The notes below the pieces were generated by a model, which searched no databases, was not told the origin of the DNA, and worked only from the letters and a program-made list of their open reading frames with translations. This document shows positions 32,861-45,070 of a DNA stretch of 64,000 bases, in pieces (position 1 is the stretch's first letter; every line of letters begins with the position of its first letter). This DNA comes from Rhipicephalus microplus (lineage: Eukaryota > Arthropoda > Arachnida > Ixodida > Ixodidae). Location: NCBI RefSeq assembly GCF_043290135.1, contig NC_134710.1, positions 138,034,155 through 138,098,154 of the forward strand. The letters run 5' to 3'. A program made the translations under genes and the position numbers.

Positions 32861-34863
32861 ATGAGAATATTACCCTCAAATCGATTCCTCATTGTTTAAA
32901 AATTTAGAACCTTGTTATGCCGGCTTATATGCTTTAAATATAACAAGTTTTAAAATGTTACGCATTGTACAGATTATCACTTGCGTCCTACCGAAAGTCG
33001 AATCCTGCTACTACTCAACATTGTTTTGACTTCCTTTGAATGAAGAAAAAAAGGCCTTTGCATAGAGGCCCTATTTTAATTACTAAAAATATTTTGCTGG
33101 TTATTTAGGTCATGATAAATGTGCCCACTTTTTTTTCATATGTCATATATGCTATTCGCATTCGATTCAAAACTATTCGACCAAAATTACTATTTGCTTC
33201 GAATTCGCTTTGAACCTAAAATTCACTGTTCGCATGAGCTTAACATTTTGGTTTGCACAATCTCACATTATTCTTGAGCTCATTAGTGCTTTCTAGAAGG
33301 CCATAATTTGCTCGGTATGTTAGATATGTATAATGATACTACTGTAAAGGATTCGTGCCAAAATATTTAATTTATTTAGAGGAGATGCGATTCGAAAAAA
33401 AAAAAAAAACGTTTTGCTAATCTACATTCTAGGGCAATGAAATTTTGGCTGTATATATAGGCTCTTATGATGATTTCAAAATGAAGTTAGTTTCATAGTA
33501 AGTTGCACAGTTTTTGTTTAGTGCCATGACAAAATGCAATGTATATAGTTTGTTTTCGACAAACTTTTTCTGCCCTCTAAACTTTTGTGGTCTTGAACCA
33601 TTAATGGCTCATATTGCTCTGAATTAACTGTACAGTATAAATGAGTATTAAAAAAGGGCATATAAGACATTTTGATAGACAAGAAAAACTGCAATATGTG
33701 AATTCTTGGACTCGTCAAACCATACTGATTACTTACCTTAAGTTCGCAATAATTATACAGGTACTATAAAATTTTATACAAGATGCCTATATCTGCACTC
33801 TTCATATGTTAAGGAATACTATGTGGGCAAAATTTCATCCCAATTGAGCTATCAGAAGTACTAAAAATGCAATGTCCAAACTCAAGAAGTTGCTCAGGAA
33901 TTAATCTTGAGAAGAACGCATGTTAAAGGCATAAGTGAAAGCTCATCTATGCGGAGAAGATACGCTTTTTAAGTTGATTTCTTCCATCATGAGTGCTTGG
34001 CAATCATGGTTACTTTGAGCATGTGGCTTTAATTAACTCCTCATGCGAAATGCAATAGCAAGCAGCCAGGTGACAATTTCCAGGGGACTCTAGACAATGA
34101 GCTCTTTTTAGTTTTTAGTAGCCACCTCGTGCCTTTTAAAAGTGACCTTATCCTACTTCGAACTTAGTTTCTATCTTCATTTTTTTTTTTTTTGTGAAGG
34201 TAGAGAAACTTGACTTGTAAAAGCAAATAAAAACGAAAATTGTGTAATTTTCAGAAAAACTAGTGTTTTTTGGCTCGCATCTTCGCTTAACAGTGCAAAG
34301 AAAGACATTAGACAGTTATAGTTTAAGGTTAACCTGATAGCGGAGGTTAAGGGAATGGCGTTACTGTTAAAATGATGTAGGTTAAGGGAATGGAGTTACT
34401 TTTAAACGGCAGTAATTTTATGGAATGAGTAATCATAGTGCTTTTTTTTTTAAAGACATGGTAATCACAATCTTATTTTGAAATAAAAAAGGATTCTATA
34501 TTTTCTGACCTTACATATCTGCTGAATTTGTGAATTGGCTGTCATGAAGCTGGTCGCACATTACTTTGTGAAGTCTAGTTCATTGTGGTTAGATTTCTTG
34601 CGGTATCTGCAACTGTAGTTGCACGCTGTAAAATTGACAGCACACCTAAGACCACTTGGGCTTTTATAAGCATTCCCGGATAATTTCCTTGCTGATCCTT
34701 TTGTCATCAGTAATTGAAATTGGTTGCAGCTAAATATTCTGGGAGTACCCTTGGATCACAATTGTTGCAAAAGCTATGACTGGTTCTTGTTTTTCATACA
34801 TATTTCAGAATTTCATGTCCTGCAATTCTAACATATTACTTCCCGATTTCTTTCTTCTTTCAG

Positions 34864-34994
34864 ATTGCTGGAGCATTTTCTTTAACAAATGTTGCTGTAT
34901 ATGTGATAGACCTCAATAGGGTTCAACCATTTGGAGGGATGCCAAATAACTCTACTGTGCCTCAGTACATTACCCCAAGCCCTTTCAAATCGGG
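34864..34994 (+). CDS. KATNB1: KATNB1 exon f (end of WD40 propeller, start of linker)
   Basis: A 131-base exon between CTTTCAG and GTGAGC. It reads IAGAFSLTNVAVYVIDLNRV and ends YITPSPFKSG with two bases carried over. The first part matches the last blade of p80 (QLIGVAFSQSNVSSYVVDL in vertebrates). What follows is the poorly conserved linker. Confidence 0.92.
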
Positions 34995-35316
34995 GTGAGC
35001 AACTATTCATTTTGTGGAGTTTTGCAGATCTGTAATGAACTTTTGTGAAAGCACGTAACAGTGCATGCAACAATGAAGTGGTCACTACTGTATTCACTGC
35101 TGTATCATGTACAGGAAAACCGTGATATAAGAATGTAGTATATGCTGCTAAAAACTTAATTACATTGTTAACGTTATTGCATCAAGTCTTTCATCTTTCT
35201 GTTGTGTGAATAGTGTTGTGCATGCTTACAGCTTTCCCTCTCTGCTACATTTTAGTACATGTGCTGGTGAAGACAATCGAGCAACTTTAAAAGCTATGCC
35301 ATGTAAAATGAATGGG

Positions 35317-35475
35317 GAGTGTCGTACATAAACCCTATGTATATGGGCAGCTTCGCGCGATACTGAAATGCAATGACACTGCTGTAAATTTAACGAGGAG
35401 TGTCAGACATAAACCCTAATAAATATGGCCAGCTTCGCGCGATACTGAAATGAAATGACACTGCTATAAATGGCC
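35317..35475. repeat. tandem duplication, 81-bp unit, two copies
   Basis: GAGTGTCGTACATAAACCCT at 35317 recurs as GAGTGTCAGACATAAACCCT at 35398. Both are followed by GCAGCTTCGCGCGATACTGA or a close variant. The period is 81. Confidence 0.9.
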
Positions 35476-35767
35476 TATGAATAAAAAGGCATTTGAGGTG
35501 TTGAAATGCCACCCTAGGTGGTGCAATAGCATGTGATCGACTTGAATGTATATACAAGTGGGCACCAAGAAGGAGGATATCTTTCTTTGTGTTTGAACTT
35601 GGTATAATTTCCCTGAATTGGTTTGTTTTATTAGCTGCCATTCTAGTGTCCATTCTTCGTTATGAGTGCTAAACTCTAGAATGAGGACTCGACTCTCAGC
35701 AACAGTTGAGATTTCAGTGGGGGTGAAAGCACTTATCTGCTTAGCTTTAGATGCATACCAAAAACAC

Positions 35768-35866
35768 CAAGCACTGTTGTTGATAATATTGTCATTTTAG
35801 ATGTTGTCATACATTGAGCTTCTAATCTGACGTAAATTGTTATTTGACTTTAGTGTCCTTTTAAAT
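35768..35866 (-). mobile_element. terminal fragment of the 17769-type MITE, reverse orientation
   Basis: The reverse complement starts TTTAAAAGGACACTAAAGTC and continues AACATCTAAAATGACAATAT, matching the left part of 17769-18507. Only about 100 bp aligns clearly, and the other end is missing or too diverged. Confidence 0.82.
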
Positions 35867-35952
35867 GCTCTTTGTTTCTTCACTTTTGGAGCAAATTCTG
35901 GAAACATATGTTACATCATTTTAATGAAACCCATTGAGTTTTTGCTTTGCAG

Positions 35953-36004
35953 TGTTAGCTTCTTTAAATTTTCTGCAGAACCAAAAGGAGCAAATATGCT
36001 CTAC
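35953..36004 (+). other. candidate cassette exon in KATNB1, out of frame (52 bp)
   Basis: The stretch is preceded by a pyrimidine-rich tract with TTTGCAG and followed by a perfect donor, GTAAGT. In the frame carried from exon f it is open (GVSFFKFSAEPKGANMLY). Its length of 52 is not a multiple of three. Joined to the next exon it gives an in-frame TAA after eight codons, and joined directly to 37436 it also meets a stop. Skipping it restores the long frame. It is therefore either a false exon or an alternative exon that would produce a truncated or NMD-targeted mRNA. A second AG at 35977-35978 (26-bp version) also breaks the frame. Confidence 0.35.
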
Positions 36005-36176
36005 GTAAGTGCATGAAAAAACTCGGGGATTGCTTGCATTTTATAAAAGAGAACAATGAAACATGTTTCAGTATGGAAATGTGGGTTAGTGTTGTTCCAA
36101 ACATAATCGTGTGCATGCATTTAGGATATTCAAGAAGTTGCAAAAATGATATACATGCATGCCTTATTGCTTTCAG

Positions 36177-36230
36177 TTCTCACACCCGGAGAAGCTTCTC
36201 TAAAGATAAGAAGGATGCAGCTGACTTTCA
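36177..36230 (+). CDS. KATNB1: KATNB1 exon g (linker)
   Basis: A 54-base exon between GCTTTCAG and GTAAGT. With two bases carried in from exon f it reads SHTRRSFSKDKKDAADFQ, a basic and charged stretch like the linker that follows the p80 propeller. This frame is the only one that stays open into the next exon. That fixes the splice from 34994 directly to 36177. Confidence 0.8.
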
Positions 36231-37435
36231 GTAAGTTCTTAGTAGAAAGCTTTGTCCCTGCACGATGAAGCAAACAATAATTTTCAACCATTTGTCCACC
36301 AATATTGCAGCTGTAGGTTAACTGAATAGCAATAGTAACAGCACAATTTTTGTTCATGAATAAGCAGCGATTGTGTTTCAGTATTCGTGTTTTCTGGAGT
36401 AACACTTAAAGTAACACCAAATAGAAAAATATGTACCCTGGTACCCTACAAATGAAAGTAAGGAGACAAGAAAAGATATCATACAAAATTGACATAGCAA
36501 GTTTATCGTTAATTGTTTTCGTGACAGGCTGAAGTATGATTTTTGAGGGAGATACGGGAAAAACAAAAATTCTTCATTAATTTGGAGATGAAATCTGGCC
36601 TACAAATAATTTGTTATCACTGGTATATGTAATTGATGTGTGTAAGAGCTTTCCTCTGTGCAGGTATGCAGTTGGAGCATGTGGCAGAGTGCATTTTTCT
36701 AACTTGCTAACAAGCTCCTTCATCTCTTCAAGCTCACGAACTTGTGATTGTTTGTAAGAATTTGTGGGCAGTAACTTGTGGGCGAATTGTGCCCTTTATA
36801 ATAGAGAAAGCTAATCTCTGCTCATGCTTCAGCTTTCTTAACGGGAGCTGGCTTTTTACTGATTTCCTAGTGGTGTTTCATGATACTATACCATGCACTA
36901 TTTTCATATTTTTTGTTTATTCCTTAAAAACAAAAGACATTCACTCATTTGGGGCCTATTGTGTGTTTTGTTCAAAATTTATGATGCCAATATTATGAAC
37001 AACCATCTTATATATAAATTTATTTCAGTGGTTTTGACATCCTTGTGTAGAAGTATGTACTACTGTAGCATATTATGAAGATGTCTTTCTTATGCTGAAA
37101 GAAAATATTGGTACAAAAATAACTGTATCTGAAAAGCCTGGATGTGCGCTGAACTTTGTTGCTTACAGAAAGCCTTCAAAAACTTCAAGACTTGAGAAAC
37201 TGCTGAAAACCACAATTTTAGCCCTTCACAACAAAGCACCCAAATCAATTTTAACTTGTGAAAAGGTGATTGTTAAAAAAAAACAAAAAAAAAACAGTAT
37301 GACAGCATTGCTTTTACTTGGCCCCAACCAAACAACCAGTCACATACTCCTCGTCTTGAGAGAAGAAAAATCAAGCAGATTAAATATAATATAGCATAGA
37401 TATATAATACTAGTAATTTTTTTTCATTCTTGCAG
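36231..37435 (+). other. KATNB1 intron between exons g and h
   Basis: A 1.2-kb AT-rich intron with GTAAGT...TTGCAG borders. No repeat or gene recognised. Confidence 0.85.
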
Positions 37436-37554
37436 AGTGATGCATATGAAGCCTTTGGAGGATGGTGATGCTTTTCCTTTGGAGACTGAGCTAGATAATG
37501 CTTGCATCAAAGATGTTAAGGACTACAACAAAATATTCCACCCATCACAGGAAT
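37436..37554 (+). CDS. KATNB1: KATNB1 exon h (linker with KDYNKIF motif)
   Basis: A 119-base exon between CTTGCAG and GTGAGT. It reads VMHMKPLEDGDAFPLETELD and ends DVKDYNKIFHPSQE. The KDYNKIFHP part matches the EDYNEIFQP segment of vertebrate p80. It ends with one base of a split codon. A 13.7-kb intron follows. Confidence 0.9.
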
Positions 37555-38392
37555 GTGAGTGCTATGCTTTTAATACTATTTCTGAGACAGATGTAGCTGC
37601 ATATGCATTTTATTTCCTGATGTGTAGAGGACAGAGGTCAGGAGTATTTGATACTCATTTGTTTGTTGCAAATAAGCTTTGCGGAAGTCGTCAAATTCAT
37701 GCCAAGTTCAGGTAATTTAAGTGTGTCAGCTAGTTGGCATAACATGAATTTACTGGCTTCATTTTCTCGTTTTCATATTAATGAAAATTAGGGCAAGCCT
37801 ATTGCTGTTAGGCAAACTTTTTTTTTGCCGACAAACAGGATGTGTGTATCTCACTGTAAATGTCTAACCGAGGACTGTGCCCTCCACTGTTCACACTGAA
37901 AACATTCTGGGCGATTTAAGAAAGCCTAGTTCATCTTGTATCTTTTATCTGCTCTCGTGGCACTGGAGAAGTGCTGATACTGAGGCCAATTTTGGCTTCG
38001 TTGAAGGGGCGCTGAAACGTCTGGGAGATGTGCTGTGAAATTTGTTAAATTCGCTTAAATGTATGTGCTTGCTTTTATGTAGTTTATTCACAACCTGACT
38101 AATCTTTAAGAGGGCAATACAAATGCACAACATGTGGGGTACAATGTTTACTTTCCATACTCATCTTTTCCAACTAAACAGTTCCTCTCAGCTGGGGCTG
38201 CCAGTAGATATGCCCTGCTTACCACTCCTTTAAAAAAATTTTGCCTCTTCAGCAAATTATTTAAGGTTGATGTCTGACAGCTCTGCACGAGAGCAACAAA
38301 GGAGTGGTAGCAGGACAGGTTGGACACGTTAATATCCACCACTTCCTCATTTCTAAAATATTTGCTTTGGGGGGCATAGTTGTACGAGTCCT

Positions 38393-38632
38393 GCCCCGCC
38401 GCAGTGGTCTAGTGGCTAAGGTACTCGGCTGCTGACCTGCAGGTCGCGGGTTCGAATCCCGGCTGCGGCAGCTGCATTTCCGATGGAGGCGGAAATGTTG
38501 TAGGCCCGTGTGCTCAGATTTGGGTGCACGTTAAAGAACCCCAGGTGGTCAAAATTTCCGGAGCCCTCCACTACGGCGTCTCTCATAATCATATAGTGGT
38601 TTTGGGACGCTAAACCCCACATATCAATCAAT
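38393..38632 (+). mobile_element. Ruka-type SINE, full length, 16-bp target duplication
   Basis: It starts GCCCCGCCGCAGTGGTCTAG, with B box GGTTCGAATCCCGGCTGCGG, and ends ACATATCAATCAAT. TAGTTGTACGAGTCCT occurs at 38377-38392 and again at 38633-38648. A perfect long duplication shows LINE-mediated insertion, and the copy is relatively young. Confidence 0.97.
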
Positions 38633-39420
38633 TAGTTGTACGAGTCCTTACTTATAATTTAAGATAAAAACACAATATGTTAATAGCTCACTTCGATAGT
38701 TGCACGAACTGTGACTCTATTGTTGACATAACATGCCATATAAAATGAGCTTTGAGAGGCAAAAGAGAGAGCAAGCATTAGGCTAAACAAGGTTGTACTA
38801 TGTGGATGATGCTATTTGGTAGCATTGTCTGCCATATATATATACTCTATATGCACGGCAGGCAATGCAATGATGTTTTTGCACCCTTTCACAAAGGGAA
38901 AATCACAAAGCTTTTTTTTAAATGTACAAAACAGCTAAGATCACACTAGAAGTTGAAATGCAGTCCAGGGAGCATTTTACAGCAATACTACTACCTTTCT
39001 TTAAATGGTTCAGTAATAGGCATGCTAGAATAAAATAAGTATTTTGGTATAAATAACGTGTTGAGAGGACTCACTTCTCCACAGTAGATGCGTCCTTCAG
39101 TTATTCCCACCAGCGCCCACAAGCAACACTTCTGCTGTGTAATCTGGTACCCTTATTATTTGCATAAATGTAAAATGCTCCGTGAAGGTCGTAACATTCT
39201 CATTTTTTTAGAATAGCTTGAAGGAAAAGGTCATAATGAAAGAAAAAGGTAAGAGTTTTCTGCAGATATAATCATGACAGTTGGTTCAAGTGACTAGTAA
39301 TATTTATCGTTTGATGTTACCAAGATCTGTCATACAACAATTATTGTACTCCAATTTTCGTAATTATTTAAATAGTGCCAAAACACTGCGAATCGAATTG
39401 TTTAGAAGCCATTTAGTGAA

Positions 39421-40326
39421 TACCGTATTTACTCGCATAATCCTGGCACTTTTTTTTGGCGGAAACTGATGCAAAGTTGGGGGTGCGAGAATTACGCGGG
39501 GAAAACTTCCCACAGAATTCTACAGACCAAAAAAGATATTGAATTGTCTGCAAATCGGGATTCTCACACCAGCAACTAACAGCAAGCTTTGAGAAGTACT
39601 AATTAAAACTTACTTCAACAATAAAAGCACAGGTTCAACACAAGGCAAGATTTATTTGAGACAATAAAAGTGCAAGTAAATAGTCGACAATTAAAATACC
39701 ATACTCAAAGCTTGTGGGCGTTGGGGTAGCGTTCTTTGCTCAACAGGAGCCCTCAAAAGGTAAGCGTAGAATGTCAGTATTGTGCTGATGGCCATTTAAC
39801 AGAATCGTCCGCAGTTGCCTTCTGAAGAAATAATGTTTACCATGAATCCCAGTCTTAGGCACACGGAAAGCCCAGCGCGTCTTGGTGGCTTTCATCTGCC
39901 ATCACTAGTAGCGAACACAAAACTTGTCAACTCTGAAGGGCCTACCGGCGGCCCTGTTGCCGTTGTTTAGTGCATGATCAATCACTTTCAACTTGAAAGC
40001 AGCCGTGTAGCTTCCGTATCGCCCCATAACGTAACAACATTACGAACACAATGTACAAAACACGCCGCAACGCCCACTTGTCACTTCGGTTTTGGCTTGG
40101 ATTGGATTGAATCTCGGTGCAATAATAGTACGCTCTATGCTGAGTAGATGGCACCAGATGGCGGACGCTATCATCATCAGTGGCTGGAACAAGCTGACAA
40201 CATTATTGCGACAATTTTCCAGGGTGCGATAATTACTTAAGGAAAAAAAGGAATCGTATTTTTGTTGGGCAATGTGGCGGGTGCGATAATTATGCGAGTG
40301 TGAGAATTACGGGAGTAAACACGGTA
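39421..40326. mobile_element. pogo-type MITE, copy 1 (906 bp)
   Basis: The left end TACCGTATTTACTCGCATAA and the right end GAGTAAACACGGTA are inverted matches, with TA at both edges. Inside, the motif GGGTGCGAGAATTACGCGGG is repeated in inverted form near the right end. It is homologous over its length to 42754-43673 (for example GCTTGTGGGCGTTG, TTGGATTGGATTGAAT). No transposase. The pogo/Tigger assignment rests on the TIR style and TA duplication. Confidence 0.9.
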
Positions 40327-40636
40327 AAAAATTTCTGAAATGGGGTAAAGATTATGTAAAAACAGCTTAAAGACATGTTATACCTGATCCATGTGAACTG
40401 CTGAATGCATGTACCAATGGTAATGCCATTTTGCAAGGTTTGTGAGCTTGTGCTTTACTGCATTTTTATGTCCTCTGGCAAAGCAAGCATTTGGTGTGGG
40501 ACATGGCATTGAGCAGGTACATGTTTCTTCTGTTTCACGTATCTGCCAATATGCATGATGCCTGGTGCTTGCTTGGTCAGTGGGCGCAAGGACATGCACT
40601 TGCACAAATTTAGAATTCTTATCTCCATGTGGGCCT

Positions 40637-40726
40637 TTACCCTAGTAGCACGCTATGTTGCCACAACGTTGAAGCTACTTTCTCAATGTCGCAACGCCAT
40701 GTCAACATTTTGTGCTACCAGGGTAA
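40637..40726. repeat. 90-bp near-palindrome with TTACCCTAGTAGCAC ends
   Basis: TTACCCTAGTAGCAC at 40637-40651 pairs with GTGCTACCAGGGTAA at 40712-40726, with one mismatch in 15. Pairing continues weakly inward (CTATGTTGCC with the complement of ATGTCAACAT). It is probably a miniature foldback element. Confidence 0.85.
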
Positions 40727-42753
40727 GTGTATAATGCTGGCTCTATAGACTATTTTCTGCAGCTGGTTTGCTCATTCAAATGTAGGTGGGGCTACAATGC
40801 CATAGACGTCTTCTTACCAAGGTCGTCTCCCATGGATGTCTCCTTACCGTCGTCTTTCTGTCTAGGGCTTTCTGCAGCACTGCTGAACAACTGCTTCACG
40901 TCATCTGCTTGGCTTCCTTGTAGCGTCTGTGTGCACGGGAGTAAAAGCGAAGCATACACTATAGAGACGCCGAGCAGACGACGCGACGCGAATGTTTAGC
41001 AGGGCTCCAGAAGGCCATGGCAGAAAGACGGCCACGATAGGGAAAGTCAGCATAGCGGCACCTATGGGTGCAGTTTCCTTTCGTTTCGATCTGATCATGT
41101 CCTCGTCCTGCGGGGTGTGGTCCGTAAGTTCGCAACGAATGCATTTATTTCCTTATATTTACGTCCTGAAGCTTCGAGAGCTGTGTATTCCTCGGTATTT
41201 TTCAGTGTTTTCTAGATTTGTTCTCTAATTCTCGGAGAGACTTATCAGGCATCGCTAAATAAACACAGCTAATCTCCTTAGTAAAGACAGTACATACCTT
41301 ATGTCTTGTCCCCAGCGTGAGATGACACAAAGTGGTGGCTGATTTCACCATTTATTTATTGTTGTAATGACATTGAGCGAGTAGCAAGCGCGAGTTTGGA
41401 TCGAAGCGGGTGGTCGCATTTGCACGGATGCTCATGGCCACGGCCGCTTCGCTGACCCTATGCGTTCGCTTGGGCAACTGGCTGGGAGAAGGCCAGTTTA
41501 CGGTCTTGTGATCAAACATGGCAGCATGCGGGCGTCGCTGCGGAAAATCGTCTATAGATACATTTAGTATTGAAAATAACGTAGCTGCTTAGGTGACCCC
41601 TTTTGTCTAGGTTTGTGTACTAGTGTTCATTATCATTTCAATTTTGCTTTTTAGCGTCTCTGGAGTCTGTGGTCGAGAATGGAAGTATGAATCCACTTTC
41701 TTTGCTTTTTCTTTGTATGCTTACAAAATATTCCGAGAATTTAGGTGTCGCAATGCAGTTGCAATTTGATATTGTTTTTTATTTCCTAATTGTTGTTGAT
41801 TTCACATTTTCAACTCTGTATATTAGAATGAAATAGTCTCAGTAAACACATTGATGTATAGACAACTGTGGCAGGGTGCTTGCGCAGCAAGCATCTAAAA
41901 AGTGTTAAGGAATTTTAGTATATTCAGAAAAATGCAGGTTGTAGCAAAGTGGAGCTGCTACTCGTAAGATCGTCTTTTGTTAAAAGAAGCTGTAATTAAG
42001 AACAGTCAAAACTGAGGCATTTTACTTCTCCTTAACACATATGTTACTAGTGCAACAGTAAAGAAATGATATTGTTTTCAGAAATTTTCGTTACTTCAAG
42101 GCTTTGTCTCTATGAATTCTTTACAATCATTAAGAGGAACTGAGCACTGTGCACGCTGGTAATCCATTAAGACTGAAACTGTACAAAAGAAATGGGCACA
42201 AACTTGCAACTGAAAGGTTATTGGGAGAAAGACACTGAAATAAACAACAGCATGTTACAAAGCAACACATGAACACCTACAGGTTGGTGGTGAGGCAGTG
42301 TATCTCAAGTAGGGCACTGCACGGACCGATTTTACTGGCCCGAGCTCAGTCCGGCCCGCCCTAGCCCAGCCTGTTGTTTTTAAGTATGGCCCATACCAGG
42401 CCCGGGTCAGGTCCATTTCGGACAGTTATGCTGCTGCACACAAGATATTTTTTTGTGAGTTATTTGGAACTTCTTTCAGGGTCACAACTTTCACTGGTAT
42501 GCTGTATAATTTCGGTTTATTACGCCCGTAACAAAATATTTGCAGCACAATATTAAGTACAATTGGAGTCTCATGTATGCAGTGCTAACTGCACAATTTA
42601 ATTTTTGAATTTCAAAGAAAACATAAAGTGGAAAACAAATATAGGGTAAACAGTGTATGTGGCCCCCACAGGTCCTTAATAAAGCAACTATGCAGCTTGC
42701 AAAACTATTCGATGCAAGAAAGTTGGACCTCTGCTGACACCAAGGAGATAAGT

Positions 42754-43673
42754 TACCGTATTCACTCGCATAATCCTCGCACTTTTTTTGCCGAAAAAGC
42801 GATGCTAAGTTGGGGGGTGCGAGAATTACGCGGGGAGAACTTTTCACGAGAACGTACCGAGCGAAAAAAAAAAAAAAACCGAAATGGCCGCAAATCGGGA
42901 TTCTCATACCAGCAACTAACAGCAAGCTTTGAGAAGTACTAATTAAGAGTTACCTCAACAATAAAAGCAGAGGTTCAACATAAGGCAATATTTATTTGAG
43001 ACACAAAAAGTGCAAGCAAATAGTCGAGAATTAGAATACCATACGCAAAGCTTGTGGGCGTTGCGGGCGTAATGGTAGCGTTCGTCGCTCAACAGGAGCC
43101 CTCAAAAGGTAAGCGTAGGACGTCAGTATTGGGCTTATGGCTATTTAACAGAATCGTCCGCAGTTTCCTTCTGACGAAATAAAGTTTACCATCAATTTCA
43201 GTTTTAGGCCCACGGCAGGCCCAACGTGTCTTGGCGACTTTCAGCTGCCGTCACCAGTAGCGATCACAAAACTCGTAGACTCCGAAGGGCCTACCGGCGG
43301 CTCTGTTGCCGTCGTTTAGTGCCGTTGTCATCTATCACTTGCAACTTGAAGCAGCCGTGTAGCTTCAGTATCACACCATAACGTGCCAAGATTACCGACA
43401 CAGCATACAAAACACACTGCAACGTGCACTGGCCTCTTCGGCTTGGCTTGGATTGGATTGAATTTGCGTGCAATAGTATGCTTGATGCTTAAGAGATGGC
43501 GCCAAATGGCGCGCGCTATCATCATCAGTGGCTGGAACGAGCAGACGACATTATTGCGGCAGTTTTTGGGGGTGCGATAATTACTCGAGAAAAAAAGAAA
43601 TCGTATTTTTCTTGGGTGATGTGGGGGGTGCGAGAATTATGCGAGTGCGAGGTTTACGCGAGTAAATACGGTA
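42754..43673. mobile_element. pogo-type MITE, copy 2 (920 bp)
   Basis: The left end TACCGTATTCACTCGCATAA and the right end GCGAGTAAATACGGTA form inverted repeats with TA edges. It is in the same orientation as copy 1 and similar throughout. It is nested in the CCCGG-rich element. Confidence 0.9.
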
Positions 43674-44465
43674 AGCGCGTGCAACTTGTGTACGTTAAAT
43701 TTTTTACTAGAGTAAGGGCTCATGTCTCCTGTTTTGATGAGTGTTACTTTCTCGTTAATATCCAAGAACGACAGAAATTGGGGGAAGAAGTCTGAATATA
43801 TGAAAAATTTCTGAACTCAGGGTGTCGCAGGGGTCATCGGATATTTATGCGGTAAATGGTGTCAATACATCCAAGTTTATAGACCTCCCTGTTTTAAAGG
43901 TCACAGCAGCGAATCAACATCATAATAATCAACGTCTTTAGAGCTCTAACTTCTGCCGCGGGAGCACTTTTACGTTTTTAAGCTCCGCGAGAACACTTGC
44001 GCTTCGACAAATTATGTCACTTCTGAATTACTGGCAAAATACGACAAAGACAAAAGTAGCCGTAAAAATAGGCAAAACTTGTATATTATGGGCATTCAAC
44101 TCAAATGCTAAACATTTTTAACTAATCGCCAAATGCATAAATATTTGCAACTGCCTTGCTAGCACAAAAAATTGACAACCTTTGCATCAATTGGCGCGCC
44201 TATGATAAGAGTCATTCCGCATTTTGCACTTAAAAGTGCACGAAGCTCCTCAGCTATTAATGACTTGCGAGTGTTGTTGACCAGTCTACGGAGTCATGCA
44301 GGCGTAAAATGGCATAGCAGGCATGCGAGGGTATTGACATACTCGAAATGTTTCCCTAGATGCAAACGAGCACATCTTATATACTCTAATGTGGGCAGTG
44401 CACAATTGCTCTTGCAGCAGTGCAAAACTTTTCTTATGGTATGCATGAGTAGTATTGTAATGTAA

Positions 44466-44680
44466 TAATATGTGGGGTCCAAAACCACTATATGATAATG
44501 AGAGGCTCCGTAGTAGAGGGTTCCAGAAATTCAGACCGTTTGGTGTTCTTTAACGTGCGCTGACATCGCATAGTACACAGGCCTCTGCCATTTCTTTTCC
44601 ATCCAAATGCGACCGCTGCGGCCAGGATCAAACCCGTGACATTTGGGTCAGCAGCTGAGCACCCTATGCATGAGCATCTT
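44466..44680 (-). mobile_element. diverged Ruka-type SINE, reverse orientation
   Basis: On the + strand: ATATGTGGGGTCCAAAACCA, GAGAGGCTCCGTAGTAGAGG, GTTCTTTAACGTGC, then the head complement CGCTGCGGCCAGGATCAAAC and GGGTCAGCAGCTGAGCACCC. The order fits a full-length but old copy on the minus strand. Confidence 0.85.
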
Positions 44681-44820
44681 TCACCCAATATAATGGTGAA
44701 TACTTGTATTGAGAATTTTTTTATGTTAAATGTAGCATACTGATGGAACAAAATGCTAGACGTCTTGTGTACTTTCCAAATTCAGCGCATGCCTGCACTC
44801 GAGCTGGTCTGAATTACCCG

Positions 44821-45070
44821 GAGCCCTAAACTACGGCATCTCACATAATCTGGGTTGCTTCAGGATCTTCAACCCTCTAAAACTACACAGCTAAATAGCG
44901 TGACATTATACTGATAGGTATAAGACCCGGGCCTCAAACAGGTTTGACTCAGGCCCTCAACTACAGCATGTCACATAATCTGGGCCGCTTCAGGATGTTC
45001 TACCCTCTAAAACAACACTGCTAAACAACATGACATTTATACCGATATGTATAAGACCCGAGCCTCGAAC
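44821..45070. repeat. tandem duplication, 130-bp unit, two diverged copies
   Basis: CTACGGCATCTCACATAATC at 44831 recurs as CTACAGCATGTCACATAATC at 44961. It is followed in both by GCTTCAGGAT and later TATAAGACCCG. The unit begins like the body of the Ruka SINE (GAGCCCTAAACTACGGC), so it may be a duplicated SINE scrap. Confidence 0.8.

Larger units (their letters stand above)
30265..34863 (+). other. KATNB1 intron between exons e and f
   Basis: A 4.60-kb intron with GTGAGT...TTTCAG borders. Half of it is the long-TIR element at 30509-32860. 33150-33410 has ATTCGA-rich sequence like that seen at 61670-62610. The rest is unrecognised AT-rich DNA with A/T runs. Confidence 0.88.
34995..36176 (+). 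other. KATNB1 intron between exons f and g
   Basis: A 1.18-kb intron (if the 35953-36004 exon is skipped) with GTGAGC...TTTCAG borders. It holds an 81-bp tandem duplication and a piece of the 17769-type MITE. Confidence 0.75.
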
